A stretch of 64,000 nucleotides of DNA from Aldehydirespirator sp965116965 (GTDB lineage Bacteria; Actinomycetota; Acidimicrobiia; Acidimicrobiales; Aldehydirespiratoraceae): positions 2,232,001-2,296,000 of the forward strand of contig OZ220743.1 of NCBI GenBank assembly GCA_965116965.1, given 5' to 3'. Below the pieces are notes generated by a model that did not search any database, was not told where the DNA came from, and saw nothing but the letters and a program-made list of their open reading frames with translations. Below are positions 44,081 to 52,988 of this stretch, piece by piece. A program made the translations under genes and the position numbers. Numbering within the stretch: position 1 is the first letter of the stretch; each line of letters starts with the position of its first letter.

Positions 44081-45712
44081 TCAGGCCGTGCCGACGTCGG
44101 ATCGCAGACCCCGGCCGGCGGGTTGAACCGCGGTGAAGCCGTCGGGCGATCGGGCCACCCGACCGTCGACCACCACCCATTGGATCCCTAGGGACTCCTG
44201 CGCGGGGTCGGCGATCGTGGACCGGTCGGTGACGGTGGCCGGATCGAACACGGTGACGTCGGCGTCGGCGCCGATGCCGAGCCGGCCCTTGCGCTGCAGC
44301 GCCGGGCAGCGGCCCTCCAGCAGGCGGGCCGGCTGGATCGTCATCTTGGCCAGTGCGGTGGGGAGGTCGAGGACCTGCCGCTCGCGCACGAAGTGCCCGA
44401 GCACCCGGCTGAAGCATCCGGTCGACCGGGGGTGGTTGTTGTGGGACTGCTCGAGGATGGCGTCGCTGCCGACCATCACGAAGTCGGCCTGAAGCGGGAG
44501 GTCCACGTCCTCGGGCGACATGGCGAACGCGGCCGTGAGTCTGTTGGCCGCGTAGGCGTCGGCGAAGGTCTGCTCGGTCAGACGCTCCGACGTTCCCGCC
44601 ACCTGCAGATCGCCGTAGCCGATGCCGTACTTCTCCTGCCAGTCCTGGTAGCGAGCCGACTTGAGGTACGTGGCCCAGAAGGTGTACGGGTAGGTGCACG
44701 CCGTCATGGACAGTCCCTCGCCGATGGCGTCGCCGATGCGTCCGAGCGCCTCGGCCATCACTCCGGTGCCGCCGGTCGAGTTGATGTGCTCGACATGGAC
44801 ATGGGCCCCGGTCTCGCGGGCCGCGGCGACGAGCTCGCTGATGGCCTGGAGGTTGGTGCCGGGCGGGAGGTTGTCGGAGTAGCGGGCGTGCACGCACAGG
44901 GGAACGCCGTGCTCCGCGGCGACCGCGGCGTGGGCCAGCAGCGCGTCGGCGCTGGTGCCGGGCGTGTACTCGGGCTGCATGTGCAGCCCGATGAACCCGT
45001 TGCGCAGGTCGGCGCGGGCGTCGTCGAGCATGGCCTCGAGCGTGCTGCCCGACGCAGTGTCGTAGGGCTCGAGGCCGTGCACCTGCCGGACGAAGGCGTG
45101 ATCGGACGCCCCGCCGAAGTGGATCGGCGAGCTGCCGTCGGGATGGGCCGCGAACCAGTTGTCGGCGCGGCTGTCGAGGCCGTGCATACCGAGGTTCGTG
45201 GTCACGCCGTCGGCCATCTTGAACCACTCGCCGTAGCCGTTGGGGCTGTACGACAAGATGTCGATGAAGCCGGGTGACACCACCAGACCGGCCGCGTCGA
45301 TGATCTTGGCTGCCTGCAAGGGCGGTGCGTCGGGATCGACAGAGATAGCCGCGACGGTCGAGCCGCTGACGCCGATGCTCGCCACGGCGTCGAATCCCGA
45401 AGCGGGGTCGACCACACGGCCTCCCATGATGGCCAGATCGAACGGCTGATCAGCTCCCTGTGCCGCCGATGCGTCCAGTACCGGAACCTCCGGCGGTTCG
45501 GCCGGCTGGTCCGGTTCGGAGACGACCGTCACCGCGGTGGAGGTGGTCGGCGCCTCAGCCGGTGCGGCTTGCGTAGCGGGCTGCTGATCCGGTTCGGGGT
45601 CAGCCCCGGAGCCCAGCCGGCGGAGCACGGCAACGTTGGTGGTGCCGAACCCCAATGCCAGCAGCAAGCGGCGACGGGTGATGGATCCGCCGCTCGGTTT
45701 CGGCCCAGTCAC
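44081..45712 (-). CDS. N-acyl-D-amino-acid deacylase/D-aminoacylase-like amidohydrolase, Tat-exported
   Basis: A 543-residue amidohydrolase-superfamily protein. GTG 45712 begins a twin-arginine signal (ITRRRLLLALGFGTTNVAVL), so export in folded form is likely. A Pro/Thr/Glu linker precedes the metal-dependent hydrolase domain: DLAIMGGRVVDPASG, VVSPGFIDILSYSP (where D-aminoacylases normally read H-x-D/H; here DILSY, so the first metal ligands look altered), LCVHARYSDNLPPG, VHVEHINSTGG and ILEQSHNNHPRSTGCF. The C-terminal ILEGRCPALQRKGRLGIGADADVTVFDP closes the family pattern. The altered first motif makes a catalytic assignment less secure. It is transcribed with the CapA-like gene. Confidence 0.82.
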   Translation of the reverse strand: MTGPKPSGGSITRRRLLLALGFGTTNVAVLRRLGSGADPEPDQQPATQAAPAEAPTTSTAVTVVSEPDQPAEPPEVPVLDASAAQGADQPFDLAIMGGRVVDPASGFDAVASIGVSGSTVAAISVDPDAPPLQAAKIIDAAGLVVSPGFIDILSYSPNGYGEWFKMADGVTTNLGMHGLDSRADNWFAAHPDGSSPIHFGGASDHAFVRQVHGLEPYDTASGSTLEAMLDDARADLRNGFIGLHMQPEYTPGTSADALLAHAAVAAEHGVPLCVHARYSDNLPPGTNLQAISELVAAARETGAHVHVEHINSTGGTGVMAEALGRIGDAIGEGLSMTACTYPYTFWATYLKSARYQDWQEKYGIGYGDLQVAGTSERLTEQTFADAYAANRLTAAFAMSPEDVDLPLQADFVMVGSDAILEQSHNNHPRSTGCFSRVLGHFVRERQVLDLPTALAKMTIQPARLLEGRCPALQRKGRLGIGADADVTVFDPATVTDRSTIADPAQESLGIQWVVVDGRVARSPDGFTAVQPAGRGLRSDVGTA

Positions 45713-45811
45713 GACGGGCCAGCATAACAACGCGCTCGGAGGCCCGATTCGTCTGCGCGGCACCCACATGGACTTGGCCCGAAGCCGCCGTCCGGGCACG
45801 CGACGGCGGTC

Positions 45812-46741
45812 TCATGGGACTGCTCCGGCCCGACCGCTCACATCTCCCAGCGCGACCGAGAGGTCTTCGGCCAGGCAGTTGTCGACCCGCCCGCACAGCC
45901 ACTCCAGAGTGCTGGGAGGGTCCGAGACCCTGCTCAGCACCCAGCGGGCGAAGGAACCGTCGTCGAGCCAGCCGGCGACTGCCGGCGTGAGACCGGGCAG
46001 GATCGCGGGCGCGGAGACAGGTAGAGCGACGACTCCGCGGCGCAGCGACGACCAAGTGTTTCTCGCATGGAAGTCCTGCCTGAGACGTAGCGCAACGCAG
46101 GACGAGATCGCCTTGCCCGAGACATTGAGCGGGTACAGCAGCGAGACGCTGTACCAGGTCAGCGGGCGGCGCGTACACAATCCGCCCCACCTGTCGAGCA
46201 GCCTCGACACTCGATGCAGGAACACGCCGTCGGGGAACCAGACCGTGGGAGAGGAGCATGGCGGCGTGGGTAGTCCCAGGGCGCGGAGGCCGCCGTCCAG
46301 CAGCGTGCCGGCGACCGCACTGAGGCGCTCCACACCATCCGCTCCCTGCTCGCGGAACAGTGCCGACGAGCCGCCCCGCCGGTCGATCGACCATGCCAGC
46401 GCGCCGCTGCGCCGGGATCCGTCGGGCCACAGCGTCTCGCACCGCGTGGTGGCTGCCACCGCCACCGTCTCCGGCGGACACCTGAGGCCGATAATCGCGA
46501 GTCCGCCGCCGCCAGGGGGATCAACCGGGGTCTTCGCTCCCGTGCTTGCGGCCAGCACGGCCCCGCCGTCGGGCAGGTCCAGGGCAGAGAGCGCGAGATC
46601 CAGCAGCAGTGGATCCTCGCTCGCCCTGCTCGGTTGGGCACTTCCTGCCATCCACGCAGCGCGGCCCGGGTGCGTTCGCTCCACCAAGCGGCCGTCTTCG
46701 AGCCTGGTGAAGTAGGGGAGGATCCGATGGTCGGGATGCAT
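45812..46741 (-). CDS. hypothetical protein, 309 aa
   Basis: A long minus-strand frame from ATG 46741 with coherent codon use, 99 bp upstream of the deacylase start. The sequence has regular hydrophobic strands (GGAVLAASTGAKTPVDPPGG, TVAVAATTRCETLWPDGSRR, VRVSRLLDRWGG) and a C-terminal helical part with SGRVDNCLAEDLSVALGD. No signal peptide or catalytic motif is obvious. I do not recognise the family. Its location in the run with the deacylase and CapA genes may only be positional. Confidence 0.55.
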   Translation of the reverse strand: MHPDHRILPYFTRLEDGRLVERTHPGRAAWMAGSAQPSRASEDPLLLDLALSALDLPDGGAVLAASTGAKTPVDPPGGGGLAIIGLRCPPETVAVAATTRCETLWPDGSRRSGALAWSIDRRGGSSALFREQGADGVERLSAVAGTLLDGGLRALGLPTPPCSSPTVWFPDGVFLHRVSRLLDRWGGLCTRRPLTWYSVSLLYPLNVSGKAISSCVALRLRQDFHARNTWSSLRRGVVALPVSAPAILPGLTPAVAGWLDDGSFARWVLSRVSDPPSTLEWLCGRVDNCLAEDLSVALGDVSGRAGAVP

Positions 46742-46954
46742 GGGACCGGGGCCTTTCGCCTTGCGGAGTGCAGGCGGCCCGTCGTCCCGGGCTGCGAGGA
46801 GAGCGTTCAGTGCTCGGCGCCAGTATGGGGAGCGGCTGTGACACTGCTCGCAAATGGGTGTCCGCGGTTCTCGGCGGGCGGGGCGGCATCGGCCACTGCC
46901 GGCCCGGCGGGTTCGCTTGTGGCGCCGCGGAGGCGCCGGGCCGTTGGGCCGGTG

Positions 46955-47578
46955 TCAGGCGGAGTGCGCCGCGACCAGATCGTCGACCGAACTCCAGCCG
47001 TCAAACAGCACATGCACCCCCGGATGCTGCACCACGGCGCGATTCCACGGCTGCGGCAAGACCCACACCGGCTTCTCGGCCTCCACCAGCCGCTTCACCC
47101 GCCGCGGCGCGTCGTCCACCCAGACGTCGGCGTCCAGCCCCACGGGATCCTCGGTGAACACGATGTCGTCGTCGCTCATTCCGAGTTGCGGCTGACCGTC
47201 GAACCACCGGCGGGCGATCTCGCGGGTTCTCGACTGGTCGTCGGGATTGTCGCCGACCATGTGGTCACGCCTGGTCACCGCGGCGACCCTGAATCCGGCC
47301 GACTGCAACGCGGCAATACCGCCCTCTGCGCCTTCGACGAGCTTGAGCCGCCCCGACATCGGCGACAGCAGGAACTCACGGATCATCGCAGCCGGGTCGT
47401 CCACGCCCCATTCCGACAGGTCCCAGGAGACGTTCAACGCCAACTGCCGGTCGGCGACTGCGTGGCGGGCGGCAACGTGGGCTCGCAGGCCCTTTACCCA
47501 GTTCGCGATTACTCCGTCCATGGTCACTGCCACAGTCGGGGCGCTCGAATTGGAGGATGCGGATGATGGAGGCGTCAT
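46955..47578 (-). CDS. HAD-superfamily 5'-nucleotidase-like protein with altered nucleophile motif
   Basis: A 207-residue protein shaped like a 5'(3')-deoxyribonucleotidase/NT5C or Cof-like HAD protein: VAVTMDGVIANWVKGL corresponds to the usual hhhDxDGVLADW, GIAALQSAGFRVAAVTRRDHM to motif II (Thr), and DADVWVDDAPRRV to motif IV (Asp-Asp). The first Asp of motif I, the phospho-accepting nucleophile, is Thr here; only the second Asp remains. This would abolish classical HAD phosphatase activity. It diverges from the BMP transporter operon across 155 bp. Confidence 0.65.
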   Translation of the reverse strand: MTPPSSASSNSSAPTVAVTMDGVIANWVKGLRAHVAARHAVADRQLALNVSWDLSEWGVDDPAAMIREFLLSPMSGRLKLVEGAEGGIAALQSAGFRVAAVTRRDHMVGDNPDDQSRTREIARRWFDGQPQLGMSDDDIVFTEDPVGLDADVWVDDAPRRVKRLVEAEKPVWVLPQPWNRAVVQHPGVHVLFDGWSSVDDLVAAHSA

Positions 47579-47583
47579 GGGGC

Positions 47584-47696
47584 GGCAGTGTAACTATCTA
47601 CGTAGACCTCCGTGCCGCTGCCGGCGCCCATGGAACCGTCGCGCGGGGCATAGATGTGGTCCAACCGGGTGCGTTGGGTGGGCAGCGTGACTATCA
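47584..47696. promoter_or_regulatory. repeated motif in the divergent HAD/BMP-operon control region
   Basis: GGCAGTGTAACTATCT (47584-47599) and GGCAGCGTGACTATCA (47681-47696) match at 13 of 16 positions, 97 bp apart, between divergent genes. Each contains a possible -10 (CTATCT/CTATCA). They could be two copies of a promoter or an activator site; this is inference from position and similarity. Confidence 0.35.
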
Positions 47697-47733
47697 TCCT
47701 GCCGTCACCACTTGACAATGGAGGGAGTTGTTC

Positions 47734-49053
47734 ATGAGGAGAGTGACGGCTATTGCTGAGTCCAGGTCATCAAGGATCTGGAAACTTGTAGCAGTCTTGG
47801 CGGTGTTCACGCTCGTCGCAGTCGCCTGCGGCGATGACGACGACGACGCCCCGCCGGCCGCGGAACCCGCTACCGATACTGCTACTACGACAGAGCCAGC
47901 CGAAGAGCCGATGGTCGACGAGGAGCCGATGGTCGACGAGGAGCCGATGGTCGACGAGGAGCCGATGGTCGACGAGGAGCCGATGGTCGACGAGGAGCCG
48001 ATGGTCGACGAGGAGCCGATGGTCGACGAGGAGCCGATGGTCGACGCCTCGGACATCACGGCGGCCTTCGTGCTCGTCGGGCCAGTCGGTGACGCCGGCT
48101 GGAACTGGGCCCACGACCAGGGCCGGCAATACGCCGAGGAACACACCGGCGCCACCACCCTGTTCGTGGAGAGCGTCCCGGAGAACGCCGAGGAGTTCAA
48201 GGCGGTTGCCATCGACTTCATCGAGAAAGAGGGCGTCGACGTGATCTTCGGCACGTCGTTCGGCTACATGGATCCGATGCTGGAGTTGGCCGATGAATAC
48301 CCCGACGTCGTGTTCGAGCACGCCAGCGGGTTCAAGATGAACGACACCAACTTCGGCAACTTCTTCGGCCGCATGTACCAGCCCCGCTACCTGTCGGGTC
48401 TAGCGGCCGGTGCGATGACCGAGTCGGGCAACATCGGCTACGTTGCCGCGTTCCCGATCCCGGAGGTGATCCGGGGCATCAACGCGTTCACTCTGGGAGT
48501 GCGGGCCACCAACCCGGACGCCCAGGTCCATGTGAATTGGACGTTCACCTGGTTCGATCCCCCCAAAGAGGGCGACACCGCCAAGGCGCTTCTCGAAGCG
48601 GGCGCCGACGTGATCGCCATGCACCAGGACTCCACCGCCGCAGGGACGGCCGCGCAGGACGCGGGCGCCCGCTGGGTGGCCTACAACTCCGACATGAGCG
48701 TGTTCGCCCCCGAAGCGTGGGTCACCGCGCCCGTATGGCACTGGGGGCCGCGCTACGCGGCCACCATCAACGCGGTGGCTGACGGCAGCTACACGCCCGG
48801 CGCGTACTGGGGCGGCATGGACGACGGCATAGTGGGCCTCGCGCCTCTGGCGGACGATGTTCCCAGCGACGTGGCCGACCTCATCGCGTCGACCGCGGAT
48901 TCCATTGCCGACGGATCGTGGGACGTGTTCACCGGTCCGATCAACGATCAGGACGGCAACGAGCGCGTCGCCGCCGGCGAGACCATGGAGGACGGTCCGA
49001 TGCTGGGCATGGACTGGTTCGTCGAAGGCGTCGTTGGAGACGCTTCACCCTGA
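47734..49053 (+). CDS. BMP-family (PnrA/Med-like) ABC transporter substrate-binding lipoprotein
   Basis: A 439-residue lipoprotein that delivers its ligand to the permeases encoded downstream. The signal peptide ends in the lipobox LVAVAC (lipidated Cys32), followed by an Asp run and eight EEPMVD hexapeptides as a surface spacer (residues ~57-104). The periplasmic-binding-like domain has the BMP landmarks GPVGDAGWNWAHDQGRQYAEE, DVIFGTSFGYMDPMLELA, VFEHASGFKMNDTNFGNFFGR and DVIAMHQDSTAAGTAAQDAG. BMP family members bind nucleosides (PnrA), autoinducers or other small molecules; the aromatic clamp residues cannot be assigned by eye. ATG 47734 has GGAGGG eight bases upstream. Confidence 0.9.
   Translation: MRRVTAIAESRSSRIWKLVAVLAVFTLVAVACGDDDDDAPPAAEPATDTATTTEPAEEPMVDEEPMVDEEPMVDEEPMVDEEPMVDEEPMVDEEPMVDEEPMVDASDITAAFVLVGPVGDAGWNWAHDQGRQYAEEHTGATTLFVESVPENAEEFKAVAIDFIEKEGVDVIFGTSFGYMDPMLELADEYPDVVFEHASGFKMNDTNFGNFFGRMYQPRYLSGLAAGAMTESGNIGYVAAFPIPEVIRGINAFTLGVRATNPDAQVHVNWTFTWFDPPKEGDTAKALLEAGADVIAMHQDSTAAGTAAQDAGARWVAYNSDMSVFAPEAWVTAPVWHWGPRYAATINAVADGSYTPGAYWGGMDDGIVGLAPLADDVPSDVADLIASTADSIADGSWDVFTGPINDQDGNERVAAGETMEDGPMLGMDWFVEGVVGDASP
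47902..48045 (+). repeat. 18-bp x 8 tandem repeat (EEPMVD hexapeptides)
   Basis: Eight 18-bp units (GAGGAGCCGATGGTCGAC; the first has GAA for GAG) encode EEPMVD eight times between the lipobox and the ligand-binding domain. Confidence 0.95.
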
Positions 49054-49114
49054 TCGGCCTGCTGGGGACACCCACTGGACTGAGCGCGGCGCACCCGGCG
49101 CGGTTCATCTGACG

Positions 49115-50719
49115 GTGACTGCGCCGGGTCCGCCCGCGCCCGAAGACGGGAAGCGCTCAGATGGAGCCGACGGCTCCTTCACCAGCGCTGAGGGCGATCC
49201 CGGCCGGTCTCCGGCCGCGGTGATGCTCACAGACATTCGCAAGCAGTTTCCCGGCGTGGTGGCTTGCGACGGTGCCAGCCTGACCGTCAGATCCGGCACC
49301 GTTCATGCACTGATAGGTGAGAACGGGGCGGGCAAGACCTCTCTGGTGAGCGTGCTTGCCGGGGTGTACCTGCCCGACGCCGGGGAGGTGTTGGTGGCCG
49401 GCAGGCCACGCCGGTTCCGCTCACCGGCCGACGCCATCGCGGCCGGCATCGGGATGGTCCACCAGGAGTTCCGCCTCGTCCCGACGCTCACCGTGGCGGA
49501 GAACATAGTGCTGGGAGCGGCGCCGCGCCTGATGGACACCCAGGAGATCGAACAGCGAGTGTCCGAGCTGGCCGACACCTACTCGCTGGCGGTCGACCCG
49601 TCTCGTCCGGTGTGGCAGCTCTCCATGGGGGAGCGCCAGCGGGTGGAGATCCTCAAGGCACTGTGGCGAGACGCTGAGGTTCTGATCCTCGATGAGCCCA
49701 CGGCGGTGCTCACCCCGGCAGAGGCTGAAGAGCTAGCGAACACGGTGCGAACCATGGCCGACGCGGGCCGCTCGGTGATCTACATCAGCCACAAGCTCGA
49801 CGAGGTGATCGCTTGCTGTGACGAGGCCACAGTGCTGCGCAAGGGCCGCACCACCGCGGTAGTCGAGGATCTCGAGTCGGTCGATCGCGCCGTGCTCGCA
49901 GAGCTGATGGTCGGATCCTCGGAGGGAGGGCACATCCAGCGCCCGCCCCCGGCGATGACCGGCGATCCGGTGCTTGCGCTGGAGGGCCTGGGTGCTCTGA
50001 GCGACCGGGGACTCCCGGCGCTCCGGAACGTGTCGCTGGAAGTGCGTTCCGGGGAGATCGTCGGCATCGCCGGCGTGTCGGGCAACGGGCAGAAGGAGCT
50101 GGCGGAGGCCGTCAGCGGGCTGCGAGCGACGTCTGGAGGGCGGGTACTGCTCGCCGGCGCGGACGTCACCGCCGCCTCGCCTCGGGAGCGGTTCCGCCGG
50201 GGTCTCGCCTATGTCCCCGAGGATCGCATGGGAGTGGGCCTGGCCCGCAACATGTCGGTGGTCGACAACGCCGTGATCCGCTCCTACAAGTCGCACCGCG
50301 ACGGGCCGATGCTGAATCTGCGCCGTTGCCTGGACTTCTGTATGCGGCTGGTGGAGCGGTTCGGCGTGAGCGTGGGCCGGGTCGAGGACCCGGCTGCGAC
50401 TCTGTCGGGCGGGAACCTGCAGCGTCTCCTGTTGGGCCGCGAACTCAGCGGAGAGCCCAGCGTGCTGCTGGCTGCGCAGCCAACCCGCGGCCTGGACGTG
50501 CAGGGCATCGCGGCAATCCAGGATCAGATCGTCTCCCAGCGAGCCCGCGGCGTGGGCGTTCTCCTCATCTCGGAGGACCTCGACGAGTTGATGGCGTTGT
50601 CGGATCGGCTCGCCGTGATGTTCGAGGGTGAGGTCGTGGCCGTCCTCGACCCCACAAGGGCCACCCGTGCCGAGGTCGGCGCGGCAATGGCCGGCCAGGC
50701 GGCGGAGGCCGCGTCGTGA
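49115..50719 (+). CDS. ABC transporter ATP-binding protein with two ATPase domains (BMP/nucleoside importer type)
   Basis: A 534-residue twin ATPase like YufO/NupA/RbsA. Domain 1 has GENGAGKTS (Walker A), LSMGERQRVEI (signature) and VLILDEPTAVLTP (Walker B). Domain 2 is degenerate as usual for this type: GVSGNGQKELAE in place of Walker A, LSGGNLQRLLLGREL, and VLLAAQPTRGLDV without the catalytic Glu. GTG 49115 adds a ~35-residue Gly/Ser/Asp-rich leader; GTG 49220 or ATG 49223, at MLTDIRKQFPGV, would begin at the true domain edge. No strong ribosome-binding site distinguishes them. It is the second gene of the importer operon. Confidence 0.9.
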   Translation: MTAPGPPAPEDGKRSDGADGSFTSAEGDPGRSPAAVMLTDIRKQFPGVVACDGASLTVRSGTVHALIGENGAGKTSLVSVLAGVYLPDAGEVLVAGRPRRFRSPADAIAAGIGMVHQEFRLVPTLTVAENIVLGAAPRLMDTQEIEQRVSELADTYSLAVDPSRPVWQLSMGERQRVEILKALWRDAEVLILDEPTAVLTPAEAEELANTVRTMADAGRSVIYISHKLDEVIACCDEATVLRKGRTTAVVEDLESVDRAVLAELMVGSSEGGHIQRPPPAMTGDPVLALEGLGALSDRGLPALRNVSLEVRSGEIVGIAGVSGNGQKELAEAVSGLRATSGGRVLLAGADVTAASPRERFRRGLAYVPEDRMGVGLARNMSVVDNAVIRSYKSHRDGPMLNLRRCLDFCMRLVERFGVSVGRVEDPAATLSGGNLQRLLLGRELSGEPSVLLAAQPTRGLDVQGIAAIQDQIVSQRARGVGVLLISEDLDELMALSDRLAVMFEGEVVAVLDPTRATRAEVGAAMAGQAAEAAS

Positions 50720-50750
50720 GCCCAGCCGGGGCTTCCACGCAGGTCGGTAC

Positions 50751-51857
50751 ATGATCCTTCCGGTGCTCCAGCGGCGCGAGCGCGTGGTTCCGGCTGCGCA
50801 GGGCGTCGCCTTCCTGGTCGGGATCGGCGCGGCTCTCGTGGTGGGCGCGGTCCTCCTGGCGGCTTCGGGCCACTCCCCGATCACCGTGTACGAGCGGATG
50901 CTGGACTCCTCGCTCGGCGGGACGGACTCGCTGTCCCGCACCCTGGTGCGGGCCACCCCGCTGGCACTCGCCGGGCTGGCGGTGGCCGTGGCGGGGTCGA
51001 TGGGACTCTGGAACATAGGAGCGGAGGGCCAGATGATGGCCGGCGCGACGGTGGCCACCGCAGTCGCGCTCATCGGCGACGACCTGGCAGGGCCGGTGCT
51101 GATCGTTGCCATGGTCGCGGCGGGAGCGCTGGGGGGACTGGTTCTCGCCGCTGGACCGGCGCTGGCCCGTGCGTACCTGAACGTGAACGAGATAATCACC
51201 ACTCTGATGCTGGTGGAGGTGTCGATCCGGATCGTCGAGTGGCTCGAGGTGGGACCGTGGAAGGACCCCGACTCGTTCGGGTTCGCGGTCATCGCCGAAC
51301 TGCCCGACCAGGCCTCATTGCCTGGGCTCTTCGGCCGGGCCCATATCGGAGTGCTCGTGGCGGCGGCGTTGCTTGTGGTGTTCTGGCTGGCCGTGTCCCG
51401 CACCGCGTGGGGGTACGAGCTCCGGGTCGCGGGATCGTCGGCGGCGACGGCGCGGTACGCGGGGATCTCCCTCGAGCGCAAGATCCTGGTCGCATTGCTG
51501 CTGTCTGGAGCCATCGCCGGGCTGGCCGGGGCCGTGGAGCTGACCGGGACGGCCAGCCGCTTGTCTCCCGGTCTGTCGAACGGCTACGGATACGCGGGAA
51601 TCATCGTGGCCGCGCTGGCGCTGATGCGGCCGTCGGGCGTGGCCGTGGTGGCCTTCGTGTTCGGCGCCGTGCAGGTGGGCGGCCAGTCCATCCAGACGCT
51701 CGGTGTGGAGTCTTCGATCTCGGTGATCCTGCAGTCGATGATCCTCATCGCGGCGCTGGTGGTAGCGGTGCTTCTCAACTATCGCGTCCGGTGGGAGGTC
51801 GGCGAGCGGCGCGTTGCGGCCGCCGACGGGCACGGCGAGACGGCCGAGCATGTCTGA
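50751..51857 (+). CDS. ABC transporter permease (BMP importer, subunit 1)
   Basis: A 368-residue inner-membrane permease of the BPD_transp_2 (RbsC/YufP) family with about nine hydrophobic helices. Signature segments are RATPLALAGLAVAVAGSMGLWNIGAEGQMMAGA and LNVNEIITTLMLVEVSIRIVEWL (the EAA-like cytoplasmic loop), then RVAGSSAATARYAGISL. ATG 50751 follows the ATPase stop by 31 bases. It ends eight bases into the next permease gene, indicating translational coupling. Confidence 0.9.
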   Translation: MILPVLQRRERVVPAAQGVAFLVGIGAALVVGAVLLAASGHSPITVYERMLDSSLGGTDSLSRTLVRATPLALAGLAVAVAGSMGLWNIGAEGQMMAGATVATAVALIGDDLAGPVLIVAMVAAGALGGLVLAAGPALARAYLNVNEIITTLMLVEVSIRIVEWLEVGPWKDPDSFGFAVIAELPDQASLPGLFGRAHIGVLVAAALLVVFWLAVSRTAWGYELRVAGSSAATARYAGISLERKILVALLLSGAIAGLAGAVELTGTASRLSPGLSNGYGYAGIIVAALALMRPSGVAVVAFVFGAVQVGGQSIQTLGVESSISVILQSMILIAALVVAVLLNYRVRWEVGERRVAAADGHGETAEHV

Positions 51858-52806
51858 GGACGCCCTCATCGGTCTTCTGGTTGCGAGCGTGCAGTTCGGA
51901 ACCCTCGTCTACCTTGCCGCGCTCGGCGAACTCATCGCCGAGCGAGCCGGCGTTCTGAACCTCGGTGTCGAGGGGATGATGTCGATGGGGGCGGTGTCGG
52001 GGTTCATCGTGGCGCTCACCACCGGAAGCCCGTGGATCGGCTTCATCGCCGCGGCGGCAGTGGGAGTGCTCGTGGCCGCCGTCCATGCGGTGGTCAGCGT
52101 GGCCGCCGGCGCCGGGCAGGTCGTCTCGGGCCTGGCGATCACCATCGGCGGCGTGGGGCTGTCGGCCTACATCGGCCGCGACTGGGTGATCCGCCAGCCG
52201 GAGTCGGTGTTCACGGACTTGGGCATCGTCGGGCTCGCGGACATACCGTGGATCGGCCCGATCCTCTTCGACCATCCGCCCGTGGTGTATCTGGCCGGGC
52301 TGCTCGGCGCGGCGGCTTGGTTCGTGCTCAACCGCACCCGGCTGGGCCTGGCTCTGCGGGCGGTGGGCGAGTCTGCCGCCACGACCGACGGTGCTGGGCA
52401 CTCGGTAGTGGGCCTCCGTGCGGGGGCAGTGCTGGTGGGGGGTGCTTTCGCCGGCGCCGCGGGAGCCTTCCTGTCGCTCTACATGGCTGCCGGATGGACC
52501 GAGGGAATGGTGGCCGGGCGCGGCTGGATAGCGGTTGCCCTGGTGATCTTCGGGGCTTGGCGGCCCGGTCGGCTGGCCGCGGGCGCGCTGCTGTTCGGCT
52601 TCACGCTGGCGCTGCAGCCTCGCCTGCAAACCTTCGACGTGGAGGTGCTTGGGCTCCAGCTCAACTCGATCTCGCCCGCGCTGCTCGGGATACTGCCCTT
52701 CGTCCTCACGGTCGTTGTGTTGGTGCTGGTGAGCTGGCGGGCTCGCAACCGGCCGTCCCCCGCACCCGCGGCGCTCTGCCTGCCCTATCGACGCGAGGAA
52801 CGCTAG
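51850..52806 (+). CDS. ABC transporter permease (BMP importer, subunit 2)
   Basis: A 318-residue permease (YufQ-like) with eight to nine helices: LGELIAERAGVLNLGVEGMMSMGAV at the N-terminus is the family's hallmark, and RLGLALRAVGESAATTDGAGHSV the cytoplasmic loop. Together with subunit 1, the twin ATPase and the lipoprotein it forms a complete type II importer, presumably for nucleosides or a similar small ligand. It starts at ATG 51850. The operon ends here, and repeat copy 9 begins 10 bp later. Confidence 0.9.
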   Translation: MSEDALIGLLVASVQFGTLVYLAALGELIAERAGVLNLGVEGMMSMGAVSGFIVALTTGSPWIGFIAAAAVGVLVAAVHAVVSVAAGAGQVVSGLAITIGGVGLSAYIGRDWVIRQPESVFTDLGIVGLADIPWIGPILFDHPPVVYLAGLLGAAAWFVLNRTRLGLALRAVGESAATTDGAGHSVVGLRAGAVLVGGAFAGAAGAFLSLYMAAGWTEGMVAGRGWIAVALVIFGAWRPGRLAAGALLFGFTLALQPRLQTFDVEVLGLQLNSISPALLGILPFVLTVVVLVLVSWRARNRPSPAPAALCLPYRREER

Positions 52807-52816
52807 GCCTCTCCAA

Positions 52817-52952
52817 GAGCGTCCGCGAATAGGTGAGAGTCCGTGGTGTCGCAGCGGTGTCACTCCCTCTCTTGTTCGCTTCGCTCACGGGCCGCTCGGG
52901 CCACGGCCTCGCCCGTGCGGGGTGGATTCGCTCGCCCAGTTGCTCGGCCTCG
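52817..52952 (+). repeat. dispersed composite repeat, copy 9 (CTCACGGGC subtype, extended)
   Basis: GAGCGTCCGCGAATAGGTG at 52818 matches the upstream extension of copy 1. Then come CGGTGTCACTCCCTCTCTTG, TTCGCTTCGCTCACGGGC, CGCTCGGGCC, ACGGCCTCGC, a variable segment and GCTCGGCCTCGAAG. It fills the convergent gap between the importer operon and the CoA-transferase gene. Confidence 0.85.
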
Positions 52953-52988
52953 AAGTTGATGCGGCCAGGTTCCTGAGAGGTCGGGCGG

